A DNA stretch of 64,000 nucleotides from Kitasatospora cheerisanensis KCTC 2395 (GTDB taxonomy: Bacteria > Actinomycetota > Actinomycetes > Streptomycetales > Streptomycetaceae): the NCBI RefSeq assembly GCF_000696185.1, contig NZ_KK853997.1, positions 5,378,584 through 5,442,583 on the forward strand. The letters are read 5' to 3'. Numbering within the stretch: the stretch's first letter is position 1; each line of letters starts with the position of its first letter. The notes under the pieces are model-generated. The model did no database searches and was not told where the DNA came from. It saw only the letters and a program-made list of their open reading frames with translations. This document shows positions 27,196-35,309 of the stretch, piece by piece. Both the position numbers and the translations under genes were made by a program.

Positions 27196-27351
27196 GCGAT
27201 TGCTGTCTGTCGCCCGGCTCCCCTCGTGGGGGGCCAGTGGACCGGTGCCCCCGCCACGGGGGGTTCACCGCCAGCCGAAGCGGCCCGCAGCACCACCCAG
27301 TTGAGACTAATTTCCGTGGGCGGCCCGTGGCGCCTGCGATGGAGAGCAACG

Positions 27352-27702
27352 ATGAGCAACAAGCTCGCTGCTGTCGACGCGGCCTCGCTGCGTACCGACA
27401 TCCCCGCCTTCCGCCCCGGCGACACCCTGAAGGTGCACGTCCGAGTCATCGAAGGCAACCGCTCGCGCGTCCAGGTCTTCCAGGGCGTCGTCATCCGTCG
27501 TCACGGCGCCGGCATCGGTGAGACCTTCACCGTCCGCAAGGTCAGCTTCAACGTCGGTGTCGAGCGCACCTTCCCGGTGCACACCCCGGTCGTCGAGAAG
27601 ATCGAGGTCGTGACCCGCGGTGCGGTCCGCCGCGCCAAGCTGTACTACCTGCGTGACCTCCGCGGCAAGGCCGCGAAGATCAAGGAGAAGCGCGACGCGT
27701 GA
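27352..27702 (+). CDS. rplS: 50S ribosomal protein L19
   Basis: This 116-residue L19, normal for the family, lies at the 30S-50S interface. Typical blocks are RPGDTLKVHVRVIEGNRSRV, FQGVVIRRHGAGIGETFTVR and VGVERTFPVHTPVVEKIEV, with the basic tail KLYYLRDLRGKAAKI. The ATG at 27352 has GGAGAG upstream. The 156-base leader after trmD contains a G-rich/C-rich hairpin area (27222-27265) that could be an attenuator, but I cannot match it to a known L19 leader. Confidence 0.97.
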   Translation: MSNKLAAVDAASLRTDIPAFRPGDTLKVHVRVIEGNRSRVQVFQGVVIRRHGAGIGETFTVRKVSFNVGVERTFPVHTPVVEKIEVVTRGAVRRAKLYYLRDLRGKAAKIKEKRDA

Positions 27703-27767
27703 TCGCGCAGGCTCGACGGGGGTCGGCCCACCGACCGGTTTAGACCGGGAGGATAAGCTCACCCCCG

Positions 27768-28664
27768 ATGAGCACGCACGAGCCACCGACGGACCGCGAC
27801 GGCAGTCCCGAACCCACGGGTACGGATACACCGGCGCGGTCCGTCGTCGTTTCCCGGGACACGGCTGACGGCGGAAGCCGGGACGGGGTCGGAGACGGGG
27901 ACGCAGGCGGTAGCGAAGGTGCTGCCGAGGCCGAGGCCGAGGCCGACGCCGACGGTGATGCTGAGCCGGGTGCTGACGCTGATGCCGAGGGCAGTGGTGG
28001 GCGGCGGTGGTCGCGGGACCTGCTGTGGATCGCCGCGGTGTGCGTGGCCGCGCTGCTGCTGGTGAACGCCTTCGTGGCCCGGCCCTTCGCGGTGCCCTCC
28101 GGTTCCATGGAGGGGACGTTGCAGCCGGGGGACCGCGTCCTGGTCAACCAGCTCGCCTACGCCTTCGACGGGCAGCCGCAGCGGGGCGACGTGGTGGTCT
28201 TCGACGGCATCGGCTCCTTCCTGCCGTACCAGGCTGAACCGTCCGGAGTGAAGCGGCTGTTGACCAGCGCCGGACTGGCCCCGGCCGGCGACACCGTCTA
28301 TGTGAAGCGGGTGATCGGCGTCGGCGGCGACCGCATCACCTGCTGCGGCTCCGACGGCCGCCTGCGGATCAACGGGGTGCCACTGGACGAGAGCGCGTAC
28401 CTGCTCCCCGGTGACGCACCGTCGGCTGTACCGTTCGACGTCGTGGTTCCTTCCGGCAAGTTGTGGGTGATGGGCGACCACCGCAGTGCGTCCCGCGACT
28501 CCCGGGACCACCTCGGCGAGCCCGGCGGCGGCACCGTGCCCGTGGCCCGGGTGATCGGCCGCGTCGACTGGCTGCTGTTCCCCCTCGGCCGGACGACCTC
28601 GCTCGACCGGCCGGCGGCTTTCGCCGCGATTGAGGGGACTGGTGGCCATGGGGAGCAGAGGTAG
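27768..28664 (+). CDS. lepB: Type I signal peptidase 1 of 4
   Basis: This 298-residue signal peptidase cleaves Sec and Tat signal peptides. An acidic, disordered cytoplasmic N-terminus of about 75 residues precedes one TM (DLLWIAAVCVAALLLVNAFV). The catalytic Ser is in PSGSMEGTLQPGD and the catalytic Lys in VKRVIGVGGDRI. Box E, VMGDHRSASRDSR, is intact. The C-terminus lacks a clear second TM. It heads a row of four paralogues, the arrangement known as sipW-X-Y-Z in S. coelicolor and S. lividans. It overlaps the next gene by 17 bases. Confidence 0.95.
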   Translation: MSTHEPPTDRDGSPEPTGTDTPARSVVVSRDTADGGSRDGVGDGDAGGSEGAAEAEAEADADGDAEPGADADAEGSGGRRWSRDLLWIAAVCVAALLLVNAFVARPFAVPSGSMEGTLQPGDRVLVNQLAYAFDGQPQRGDVVVFDGIGSFLPYQAEPSGVKRLLTSAGLAPAGDTVYVKRVIGVGGDRITCCGSDGRLRINGVPLDESAYLLPGDAPSAVPFDVVVPSGKLWVMGDHRSASRDSRDHLGEPGGGTVPVARVIGRVDWLLFPLGRTTSLDRPAAFAAIEGTGGHGEQR

Positions 28665-29819
28665 ACCCCGAGGCGCCGCCGACGGCACAGCCGACTCCGG
28701 GCAGCGGGCGCACGAGCCGCACGGCGAGCTGCCGGAATCTGTGTACGTGCCTGCCGGAACCACCGCCGCGGCTGTCGGCGACGGTGCCGGAGAGGCCGGC
28801 AACCCCACTGGGGCCGAAGGGACTTGGGCCGGCGGTGCCAATTCGGTCGACCGACTTGGCGGGCTCGGCGAGCTCGCCGGGGTTGATGGGCACGACGGGG
28901 TCGACGGGATGGACGGGGTCGATGGGGTCGATGGGGTGACCGAGGGCGCCGGGGACGGCGCCGGGGGCGGCCCGTCCGGGGGCGTGCCGAGCGGCGGCGC
29001 ACCGCCAAGCGTGCCGCACGCCGGGGTCGGCGCTCCGTGTTGCGCGAGCTGCCGGTGATCGTGCTGGTGGCGTTGGTCATCGCGGTGGTGCTGAAGACCT
29101 TCCTGGTCCAGGTGTTCGTGATTCCCTCCGGTTCGATGGAACCGACCCTGCAGGTCGGCGACCGCGTCCTGGTCGACAAGCTCACCCCGTGGTTCGGCTC
29201 GGAGCCGGAGCGCGGCGAGGTGGTGGTGTTCAAGGACCCGGGCGGCTGGCTGGAGAGCGACCACAAGCCGTCCACGGACGGGACCGTGGTGCGGCACATC
29301 AAGTCGGTGTTCTCCGCGGTGGGCGTCCTTCCTTCCGAAGACGAACGGGACTTGATCAAGCGGGTGATCGGTGTCGCCGGAGACACCGTGGAGTGCTGCG
29401 ACGCCCAGGGCCGGCTGAGCGTGAACGGCACCCCGCTGGACGAGCCGTACATCGCGCCCGGCAACGTGCCCTCGCGGATCACCTTCAAGGTGACGGTCCC
29501 TCAGGGGCGGCTGTGGGTGATGGGCGATCACCGCGACCTGTCCGCGGACTCCCGCTACCACATGGGCAATCCGGGCACCGGGACGGTGCCGGTGGCCAAC
29601 GTGGTCGGTCGCGCCTTCGTGGTCGCGTGGCCGCTCTCCCACTTCGGTCAACTGAGTGTTCCCGATTCACTCTCCTCGTTGCCGGTGCGGGTGGCAGGAT
29701 CATCGGCCGTCGGGCCGGTTCCTGCGGAACCCCCGCTCGTTATGGGTGTGTTGGGCGTCCTTCCGGTCGTCGTCCGGCGGTGGAGATCGCACCGGCGGGC
29801 CGGGTCGGTGGCCGACTGA
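28648..29819 (+). CDS. lepB: Type I signal peptidase 2 of 4, apparent frameshift in the N-terminal tail
   Basis: The N-terminal tail (MGSRGRPRGAADGTADSGQR, then a D/G/V repeat region) is in frame 1. The basic linker GRAERRRTAKRAARRGRRS and everything after it are in frame 3. Adding one G to the G5 run at 28978-28982 joins them into about 390 residues. The enzyme part is complete: TM LRELPVIVLVALVIAVVLKT, Ser in PSGSMEPTLQVGD, Lys in IKRVIGVAGDTV, box E VMGDHRDLSADSR, and a second C-terminal TM (VMGVLGVLPVVV). It overlaps gene 1 by 17 bases. A start at the TTG near 29039 would give an intact enzyme without the tail, so function may survive even if the shift is real. Confidence 0.92.
28876..28938 (+). 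repeat. Imperfect 9-bp tandem repeats in the signal peptidase 2 tail
   Basis: Units of the form GGGGTCGAT/GGGGTCGAC are repeated about seven times and encode GVDGHDGVDGMDGVDGVDGV. This is low complexity within the disordered cytoplasmic tail. Confidence 0.75.
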
Positions 29820-30024
29820 CATACCGGTCGGCGCGTGGAAACACCGGCTTGCCGACCGGGAGTGATAGAGAAGTGCTGAAGTGCTCGGTTCCGGCCTGGT
29901 GTCGGGCGTGCCCGGGTAGGGCAAGCCAGAGGCGGGTTTTCGATCGATCGCAGAGTGTGGTGCCCGCTGTGCGGCACTGGTGAGCGCGGACGCGCAGGCG
30001 TCCGCACAGCAGGGAGGAGATGTC

Positions 30025-30945
30025 GTGGGGGATCTGGTGATCGGTGCCCGCTCAGGTGCTCCGGAGCCCGACGGGGAGCCTTCGGGCAACTCCGAGGGCC
30101 GGCCCGCGGAGGACGGTGACGCCCTGCGGGCCGCCGACTCCGGGGAGACGGAGGAGAGCGACTCGGCGTCGGGCAGGGCCAGGAGGGCTCCCAAGCAGCG
30201 TTCCTTCTGGAAGGAACTGCCGATCCTGATCGGCATCGCCCTGATCCTGGCGCTGGTGATCAAGACCTTCTTCGTCCAGGCATTCTCGATCCCCTCGGGC
30301 TCGATGGAGAACACGCTCCAGGTCGGCGACCGCGTGCTGGTCGACAAGCTCACCCCCTGGTTCGGTTCGGAGCCGGAGCGCGGCGAGGTGGTGGTCTTCA
30401 AGGACCCGGGCGGCTGGCTGAACGACGAGCCCGCCCAGCGCAGCAACAACTCCTTCGTGCGCGGCGTCCAGGACGTCTTCAGCTTCATCGGGCTGATGCC
30501 GTCCAGCGACGAGAAGGACCTCATCAAGCGCGTCATCGCGGTCGGCGGCGACACCGTCGAGTGCCAGGACTCCGGCCCGGTCAAGGTGAACGGCATCGCG
30601 CTCGACGAGCCGTACATCTTCGCGGGCAACACCCCCTGCGGGGAGAAGCCGTTCGGCCCGGTCAAGGTGCCCGACGGCCGGATCTGGGTGATGGGCGACC
30701 ACCGCTCCAACTCGCTGGATTCCCGGTACCACATGGACCAGCCGGGTGGCGGCACCGTCCCGGTCGGGAACGTCGTCGGCCGCGCGTTCGTGGTGGCCTG
30801 GCCGATCGGCGACTGGGCGACGCTGCCCGTCCCCGACACCTTCGACCAGAAGGGCCTGGCGGCCGGCGGGCCGCTCGCCCCGACCCTGGCCGGCGCGGCC
30901 CTGGCCGCCCCCGCGGTGTGGTGGGTGCGCAAGCGCCGTCGCTGA
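30025..30945 (+). CDS. lepB: Type I signal peptidase 3 of 4
   Basis: The GTG at 30025 is chosen because GGGAGGAG (30012-30019) sits at ideal spacing; the in-frame GTG at 29980 lacks an RBS. The product has 306 residues. Its domains in order are: an acidic tail of about 60 residues; TM FWKELPILIGIALILALVIK; Ser in PSGSMENTLQVGD; Lys in IKRVIAVGGDTV; box E VMGDHRSNSLDSR; and a C-terminal TM (LAPTLAGAALAAPAVWWV) followed by KRRR. It is closest to gene 2 in the block VDKLTPWFGSEPERGEVVVF, which is identical, so genes 2 and 3 are probably a recent duplication or under conversion. Confidence 0.96.
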   Translation: MGDLVIGARSGAPEPDGEPSGNSEGRPAEDGDALRAADSGETEESDSASGRARRAPKQRSFWKELPILIGIALILALVIKTFFVQAFSIPSGSMENTLQVGDRVLVDKLTPWFGSEPERGEVVVFKDPGGWLNDEPAQRSNNSFVRGVQDVFSFIGLMPSSDEKDLIKRVIAVGGDTVECQDSGPVKVNGIALDEPYIFAGNTPCGEKPFGPVKVPDGRIWVMGDHRSNSLDSRYHMDQPGGGTVPVGNVVGRAFVVAWPIGDWATLPVPDTFDQKGLAAGGPLAPTLAGAALAAPAVWWVRKRRR

Positions 30946-31112
30946 TCGGTCGCAGACCGGCCGCGAATGACTCTTGCGCGGGCCGTGGTACTCGTGAGTA
31001 ATCTGCTCGCACGTGCCACGGCCCGCAGTGCTGTCCAGCCCAGGACGGCGAGGCTCGGGCGGGCAGCGAGCGCTCGGCCGGAGCGCGTGAGCGCCAGGAG
31101 AGGGCGAAGCCG

Positions 31113-31859
31113 ATGAGCAGCGTCGCGGAGCGGACCCAGCCCGCGGAGGCCCGACCGGCCGGACGCCGGAGCCCGGCGTCGATCGTGCAGGGTCTGGTGA
31201 TCGCGATCGGGTTCGTGATGCTGGTCGGTGGCTTCGGCGTGCTCGCCGTGCAGTACCGGCCCTACAAGATCCCGACCGGGTCGATGAGCCCCACTCTGGA
31301 GAGCGGCGACACCGTCCTCGCCCACACCGCCGACGGGAAGTCGACCGGCCGGGGCGACATCGTGGTCTTCCAGGACCCGGACTGGGGCAACGTCACCCTG
31401 GTGAAGCGGGTGGTCGCGATCGGTGGCGACACCGTCTCCGGCGACCGTGAGGGCCGGATCACCGTCAACGGCCGCCAGGTGAACGAGCCCTACCTGGAGA
31501 AGGCCGCGGTGCTGGCCACGGCGTTCTCCGTGACGGTGCCCGAGGGGCGGCTGTTCGTGCTGGGCGACTTCCGGGGGAACTCGCTGGACTCGCGCAGCCA
31601 CCTGGACGTGGCCTTCGGCTCCGTTCCCGCCTCCGGGGTGAAGGCGCGCGTCGAGGCGGTGATCCAGCCGCTGTCCCGGGCAAGGCTGGAGGGGCGCACT
31701 GCGGCCTTCGACGAACTGGGTGCGCCGAGTGCTCACCAGGCAGGCGCCCTGGTGCCTGCCTCGTGGACGTCGGTCGGCGGAGCAGTGCTGATCGTGCTCG
31801 CCTCGGCGGCGGGCTGGACGGTCTCGCTGGCCCGCAAGCTGCGGGGGCGGAAGGCCTGA
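31113..31859 (+). CDS. lepB: Type I signal peptidase 4 of 4
   Basis: This 248-residue protein is the most divergent paralogue. It has a short N-terminus, TM VQGLVIAIGFVMLVGGFGVL, catalytic Ser in PTGSMSPTLESGD (PTGSM rather than PSGSM), catalytic Lys in VKRVVAIGGDTV, box E VLGDFRGNSLDSR (Phe in place of His), and a C-terminal TM (VGGAVLIVLASAAGWTVSLA). The variant boxes suggest different substrate preference. The ATG at 31113 follows GCCAGGAGAGGGCGAAGCC, a good RBS. There are 167 bases between it and gene 3, so it may have its own promoter. Confidence 0.95.
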   Translation: MSSVAERTQPAEARPAGRRSPASIVQGLVIAIGFVMLVGGFGVLAVQYRPYKIPTGSMSPTLESGDTVLAHTADGKSTGRGDIVVFQDPDWGNVTLVKRVVAIGGDTVSGDREGRITVNGRQVNEPYLEKAAVLATAFSVTVPEGRLFVLGDFRGNSLDSRSHLDVAFGSVPASGVKARVEAVIQPLSRARLEGRTAAFDELGAPSAHQAGALVPASWTSVGGAVLIVLASAAGWTVSLARKLRGRKA

Positions 31860-31929
31860 ACCGGGGGCCGGCGGCACACCGGGGCCGGCCCGGAAACGTG
31901 CGCAGAACCTCAGGACGGAGCTGAACCAG

Positions 31930-32403
31930 GTGGCGGTCGAGCGTCGCAGGGCCGTCCGCGTGCTGCTGCTGGACCCGGACGGGCGCGTCCTGCTGCTGCA
32001 CGGGACCGACCCGGCCGCGCCGGGCGCCGACTGGTGGATCACGCCGGGCGGCGGCATCGAGCCGGGCGAGAGCCCGGCCGAAGCGGCCCGGCGCGAGCTG
32101 GGCGAGGAGATCGGGCTGACCGAGGTGGAGTGGGGACCGCTGGTCGCGTACGGCATGGTGAGGTTCTCCTTCCGAGGCAGGGACTACGAGCAGGAACAGT
32201 CGTTCCACCTGGCCCGCACGGGGCGCGGCGAGGTGTCACTGCGGCAGAGCGGGGCCGAGGAGCACGCGCTGCTGCTGGCCGTCCGCTGGTGGACGGTGGG
32301 GGAGTTGAGGACCACCGGGGACACCGTGTACCCGCTCGGACTGGCCGCGCTGGTGGAGCGGGTTCTGACCGAAGGGCCGCCAGAACCGCCAGTACGGCTC
32401 TGA
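31930..32403 (+). CDS. NUDIX hydrolase
   Basis: This 157-residue protein has a complete NUDIX box at residues 40-63 (GGGIEPGESPAEAARRELGE, then EIGL), which binds the divalent metal and the diphosphate of nucleoside-diphosphate derivatives. The substrate (oxidised nucleotide, ADP-ribose or a sugar nucleotide) cannot be read. The GTG at 31930 follows AGGACGGAGCTGAACCAG. It lies between the signal peptidases and the DUF2469 gene, as in other streptomycetes. Confidence 0.93.
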   Translation: MAVERRRAVRVLLLDPDGRVLLLHGTDPAAPGADWWITPGGGIEPGESPAEAARRELGEEIGLTEVEWGPLVAYGMVRFSFRGRDYEQEQSFHLARTGRGEVSLRQSGAEEHALLLAVRWWTVGELRTTGDTVYPLGLAALVERVLTEGPPEPPVRL

Positions 32404-32459
32404 GCACGGGCCCGGTGGTCCACAATGGGGTGGACGTGACGAGTGAGGGGACGCTTGGA

Positions 32460-32786
32460 ATGAGTGCCGAAGACCTCGAGAAGTACGAGACCGAGATGGA
32501 GCTGAAGCTCTACCGGGAGTACCGGGATGTCGTCGGCCTGTTCAAGTACGTGATCGAGACCGAACGGCGTTTCTATCTGACGAACGACTACGACCTGCAG
32601 GTGCACTCGGTGCAGGGCGAGGTGTTCTTCGAGGTTTCGATGGCGGATGCGTGGGTCTGGGACATGTACCGACCGGCCCGGTTCGTTCGGAAGGTCCGCG
32701 TGCTGACCTTCAAGGACGTGAACATCGAGGAGTTGGCCAAGAGCGATCTGGAGCTGCCCTCGGACGACTCCGCGTTCGGGAACTGA
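32460..32786 (+). CDS. DUF2469 family protein
   Basis: This 108-residue protein is highly conserved in actinobacteria: MSAEDLEKYETEMELKLYRE, then VIETERRFYLTNDYDLQVH, FEVSMADAWVWDMYRPARFV and FKDVNIEELAKSDLELP. It is acidic, soluble and of unknown function. The ATG at 32460 is chosen because the conserved sequence starts there. A GTG at 32433 in frame would add nine residues. A CACAAT box in the inverted repeat GTCCAC-N6-GTGGAC (32416-32433) might be part of a promoter. Confidence 0.93.
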   Translation: MSAEDLEKYETEMELKLYREYRDVVGLFKYVIETERRFYLTNDYDLQVHSVQGEVFFEVSMADAWVWDMYRPARFVRKVRVLTFKDVNIEELAKSDLELPSDDSAFGN

Positions 32787-32995
32787 CCGCTCTGCGACTG
32801 AACGGCCGGCCCGGGAGCGCCCCGGACCCGAGGAGCCGGGGTGGGCGATCGGAACGGCGCGGCCGACCGCGCCCTTCCCACCGGGAGACCGCACCAGGAT
32901 GACCTGCTGCGATGCCCGGGCCACCGAGACTGGTCGCGCCGACCGCCGGCTGTCCAGCGCATTTTTGGGTTTCTCACTCGAACGAGCGAGCTAAG

Positions 32996-33021
32996 TTGTC
33001 CACAGGCCCGGGTTATCCACA
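32996..33021 (+). promoter_or_regulatory. Two perfect DnaA boxes in tandem upstream of yraN
   Basis: TTGTCCACA (32996-33004, the streptomycete DnaA-box consensus) and TTATCCACA (33013-33021) lie in the same orientation 17 bases apart. Both continue with GGCC. They sit in the 301-base gap 32787-33087, which otherwise shows only a lower-GC stretch (32960-32995) and no gene. Confidence 0.65.
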
Positions 33022-33087
33022 GGCCTGACGATTTCGCTGGCCCGCCTCCCGGCCGTGACGGCAACCTTCCGGCCGGAGGTGATTGCC

Positions 33088-33549
33088 GTGCAGAATCCCA
33101 ACAAGCTTTCCACCAACGGCCTCGGACGCTACGGCGAGGAGGTCGCCGCCCGCCGGCTCACGGAGGGCGGCCTGTGCATCCTGGAGCGCAACTGGCGTTG
33201 CGCCGAGGGCGAGCTCGACATCGTCGCGCTGGACGGGGACACCCTCGCGGTGTGCGAGGTGAAGACCAGGTCCGAGCGGGGCTTCCAGCAGCCGTCCGAG
33301 GCGATCGACCAGACCAAGGCCGACCGGCTGCGGCACCTCGCCGAACGCTGGCTGGCCGAGCGCTGGCCGGTGCACTTCTCCCGCCTGGTGCTGGCGGCCG
33401 AGCGGGCCGAGGGCAGCGCACCACCGGACGAAGCAGCGGTCGGCGGGCCGGCGCCCCCGCCGCCCGGCGGCGTGCGCATCGACCTGGTCGCCGTGGTCAA
33501 CCCCGTCAAGGGCGCCGCCGCGGTCGAGCACCTGCGCGGGGCGGTGTGA
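33088..33549 (+). CDS. yraN: YraN/UPF0102 family endonuclease-like protein
   Basis: This 153-residue protein of the UPF0102 family has a fold related to Holliday-junction resolvases and restriction nucleases. LGRYGEEVAARRL is the first helix. NWRCAEGELDIVALDGDTLAVCEVKTR carries the E...D...E-x-K nuclease-type residues. The Pro-rich insertion GGPAPPPPGG is an oddity. The start is GTG at 33088, because GGAGGT (33075-33080) is spaced correctly for it and not for the upstream GTGs at 33055 and 33079. It is followed one base later by the ComM-like gene and then dprA. Together they form the cluster usually linked with DNA uptake and recombination. No activity is established for most members. Confidence 0.92.
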   Translation: MQNPNKLSTNGLGRYGEEVAARRLTEGGLCILERNWRCAEGELDIVALDGDTLAVCEVKTRSERGFQQPSEAIDQTKADRLRHLAERWLAERWPVHFSRLVLAAERAEGSAPPDEAAVGGPAPPPPGGVRIDLVAVVNPVKGAAAVEHLRGAV

Positions 33550-33550
33550 G

Positions 33551-35203
33551 ATGGCCTTCGCCCGCACTTGCTCGGTCGCCCTGGTCGGGGTGGACGGCGT
33601 CGTCGTCGAGGTCCAGGCCGACCTCGAACCCGGACTCGCAGCCTTCAGCCTGGTGGGCCTCGCCGACAAGGCCCTCCTCGAAGCCCGCGACCGGGTCCGC
33701 GCAGCAGTCTCCAACAGCGGCGAGAAGTGGCCGCTGCGCAAACTCACCGTGGGCCTCACGCCGGCCTCCGTACCCAAGAGCGGCAGCGGGTACGACCTGG
33801 CCGTGGCCTGCGCCGTCCTAGCGGCCGCCGAACGGCTCGACCCCGCGTCGATCGACGGCCTGCTGATCATCGGCGAGCTCGGACTCGACGGCCGCGTGCG
33901 CCCGGTGCGCGGCGTCCTGCCCGCCGTACTCGCGGCGGCGGACGCCGGCTACCGGCAGATCGTGGTCGCCGAACAGACCGCCGCCGAAGCCGAGTTGGTG
34001 CCCGGCGTCTCCGTCCTCGGCGTGCGGAGCCTGCGACAGCTCATCGCCATCCTCACCAACGCCCCTGTCCCCGACGAACCGCCCGACCTCTCCACCGGCC
34101 GCCCCGACTCCTCGTACGCCGGACTCCTGCTGCCCGGGCTCGGCGTCCGCGACGTCACCTCGGAGCAGACCTGCCGACCCGACCTCGCCGACGTGGCCGG
34201 GCAGTACGAAGCCAGGCAAGCCCTGGAGATCGCCGCGGCAGGCGGCCACCACCTGTACCTGAAAGGACCGCCCGGAGCCGGCAAGACCATGCTGGCCGAA
34301 CGGCTCCCCGCCCTGCTCCCGCCACTCACCCAGTCCGAAGCCCTCGAAGTGACCGCGATCCACTCCGTGGCCGGCCTGCTCCCACCCGACCGCCCACTGA
34401 TCGACACCGCGCCCTACTGCGCGCCGCACCACTCGACCACCATGCCCGCCATCGTGGGCGGCGGGACGGGCCTGCCCCGGCCCGGCGCCGTCTCCCTCGC
34501 CCACCGCGGCGTGCTCTTCCTCGACGAGGCACCCGAATTCCCGGTCCGGGTCCTCGACGCCCTGCGCCAACCCCTGGAGTCGGGGGAGGTGATGATCGCC
34601 AGAGCCGCGGGCTCGATGCGGCTCCCCGCCCGGTTCCTGCTCTGCCTGGCCGCCAACCCCTGCCCCTGCGGCCGCTATTCACTGAGAGGAGAAGGCTGCG
34701 AATGCACACCCGTCATGGTCAACCGCTATCAAGCGAGACTGTCGGGACCGCTGCTCGACCGAGTAGACCTCCAAGTTCAGGTTTCCGGGGTCACCAAGGT
34801 CGAGCTGATGCACCAGGGCAGAAACGCCGAGAGCACGGCCACGGTCGCCGAACGCGTGAGGGAGGCCCGCGAACGAGCCGCCGCTCGCCTCGCCGACACC
34901 CCGTGGCGGACGAACGCCGAAGTGCCCGGGCACGAACTGCGCACGCGCTGGCAGCTCGCACCCGGCTCGCTCGCCGACGCCGAGCGTGACCTCGACCGTG
35001 GCCTGCTCACGGCCAGAGGCCTCGACCGGATCCTGCGCGTCGCCTGGACGGTCGCCGACCTCGCCCGCCGCCCCCGCCCCACCCGCGCCGACGTCCAGAC
35101 CGCGCTGACCCTGCGCACCGGAGTCCAGCGCTCCACCCGACCGACCGACCGCCGACCCGACCCCTACGGCGACGTGGACGCCGACCTCGGCACCGGATCC
35201 TGA
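33551..35203 (+). CDS. comM: ComM/YifB-type Mg-chelatase-like AAA+ ATPase
   Basis: This 550-residue AAA+ ATPase has an N-terminal Lon-protease-like domain (ARTCSVALVGVDGVVVEVQA ... GLADKALLEARDRVRAAVSN). Walker A, GPPGAGKT, is at about residue 239. Walker B is GVLFLDEAPEF. Then come the sensor region (RFLLCLAANPCPCGRY) and a C-terminal helical domain with four Cys (NPCPCG...GCECTP) that may bind zinc. In naturally competent bacteria ComM is a branch-migration helicase that extends heteroduplex DNA. Streptomycetes are not known to be naturally competent, so its job here is presumed to be recombination. It is translationally coupled to yraN. Confidence 0.93.
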   Translation: MAFARTCSVALVGVDGVVVEVQADLEPGLAAFSLVGLADKALLEARDRVRAAVSNSGEKWPLRKLTVGLTPASVPKSGSGYDLAVACAVLAAAERLDPASIDGLLIIGELGLDGRVRPVRGVLPAVLAAADAGYRQIVVAEQTAAEAELVPGVSVLGVRSLRQLIAILTNAPVPDEPPDLSTGRPDSSYAGLLLPGLGVRDVTSEQTCRPDLADVAGQYEARQALEIAAAGGHHLYLKGPPGAGKTMLAERLPALLPPLTQSEALEVTAIHSVAGLLPPDRPLIDTAPYCAPHHSTTMPAIVGGGTGLPRPGAVSLAHRGVLFLDEAPEFPVRVLDALRQPLESGEVMIARAAGSMRLPARFLLCLAANPCPCGRYSLRGEGCECTPVMVNRYQARLSGPLLDRVDLQVQVSGVTKVELMHQGRNAESTATVAERVREARERAAARLADTPWRTNAEVPGHELRTRWQLAPGSLADAERDLDRGLLTARGLDRILRVAWTVADLARRPRPTRADVQTALTLRTGVQRSTRPTDRRPDPYGDVDADLGTGS

Positions 35204-35309
35204 GCCCCCGTCACCTGGCGGCCCGTCAGCGACACCAGCACCGTCCCACCCTGAATCCGCCCGCGCCCGGCCAGCCGCCCGCCGGACAACCACCACAGGA
35301 GGAGACCCC

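Noticed and set aside
29980..30024. Upstream GTG start for signal peptidase 3
   Set aside because: There is no RBS before it, while GGGAGGAG is ideally spaced for the GTG at 30,025.
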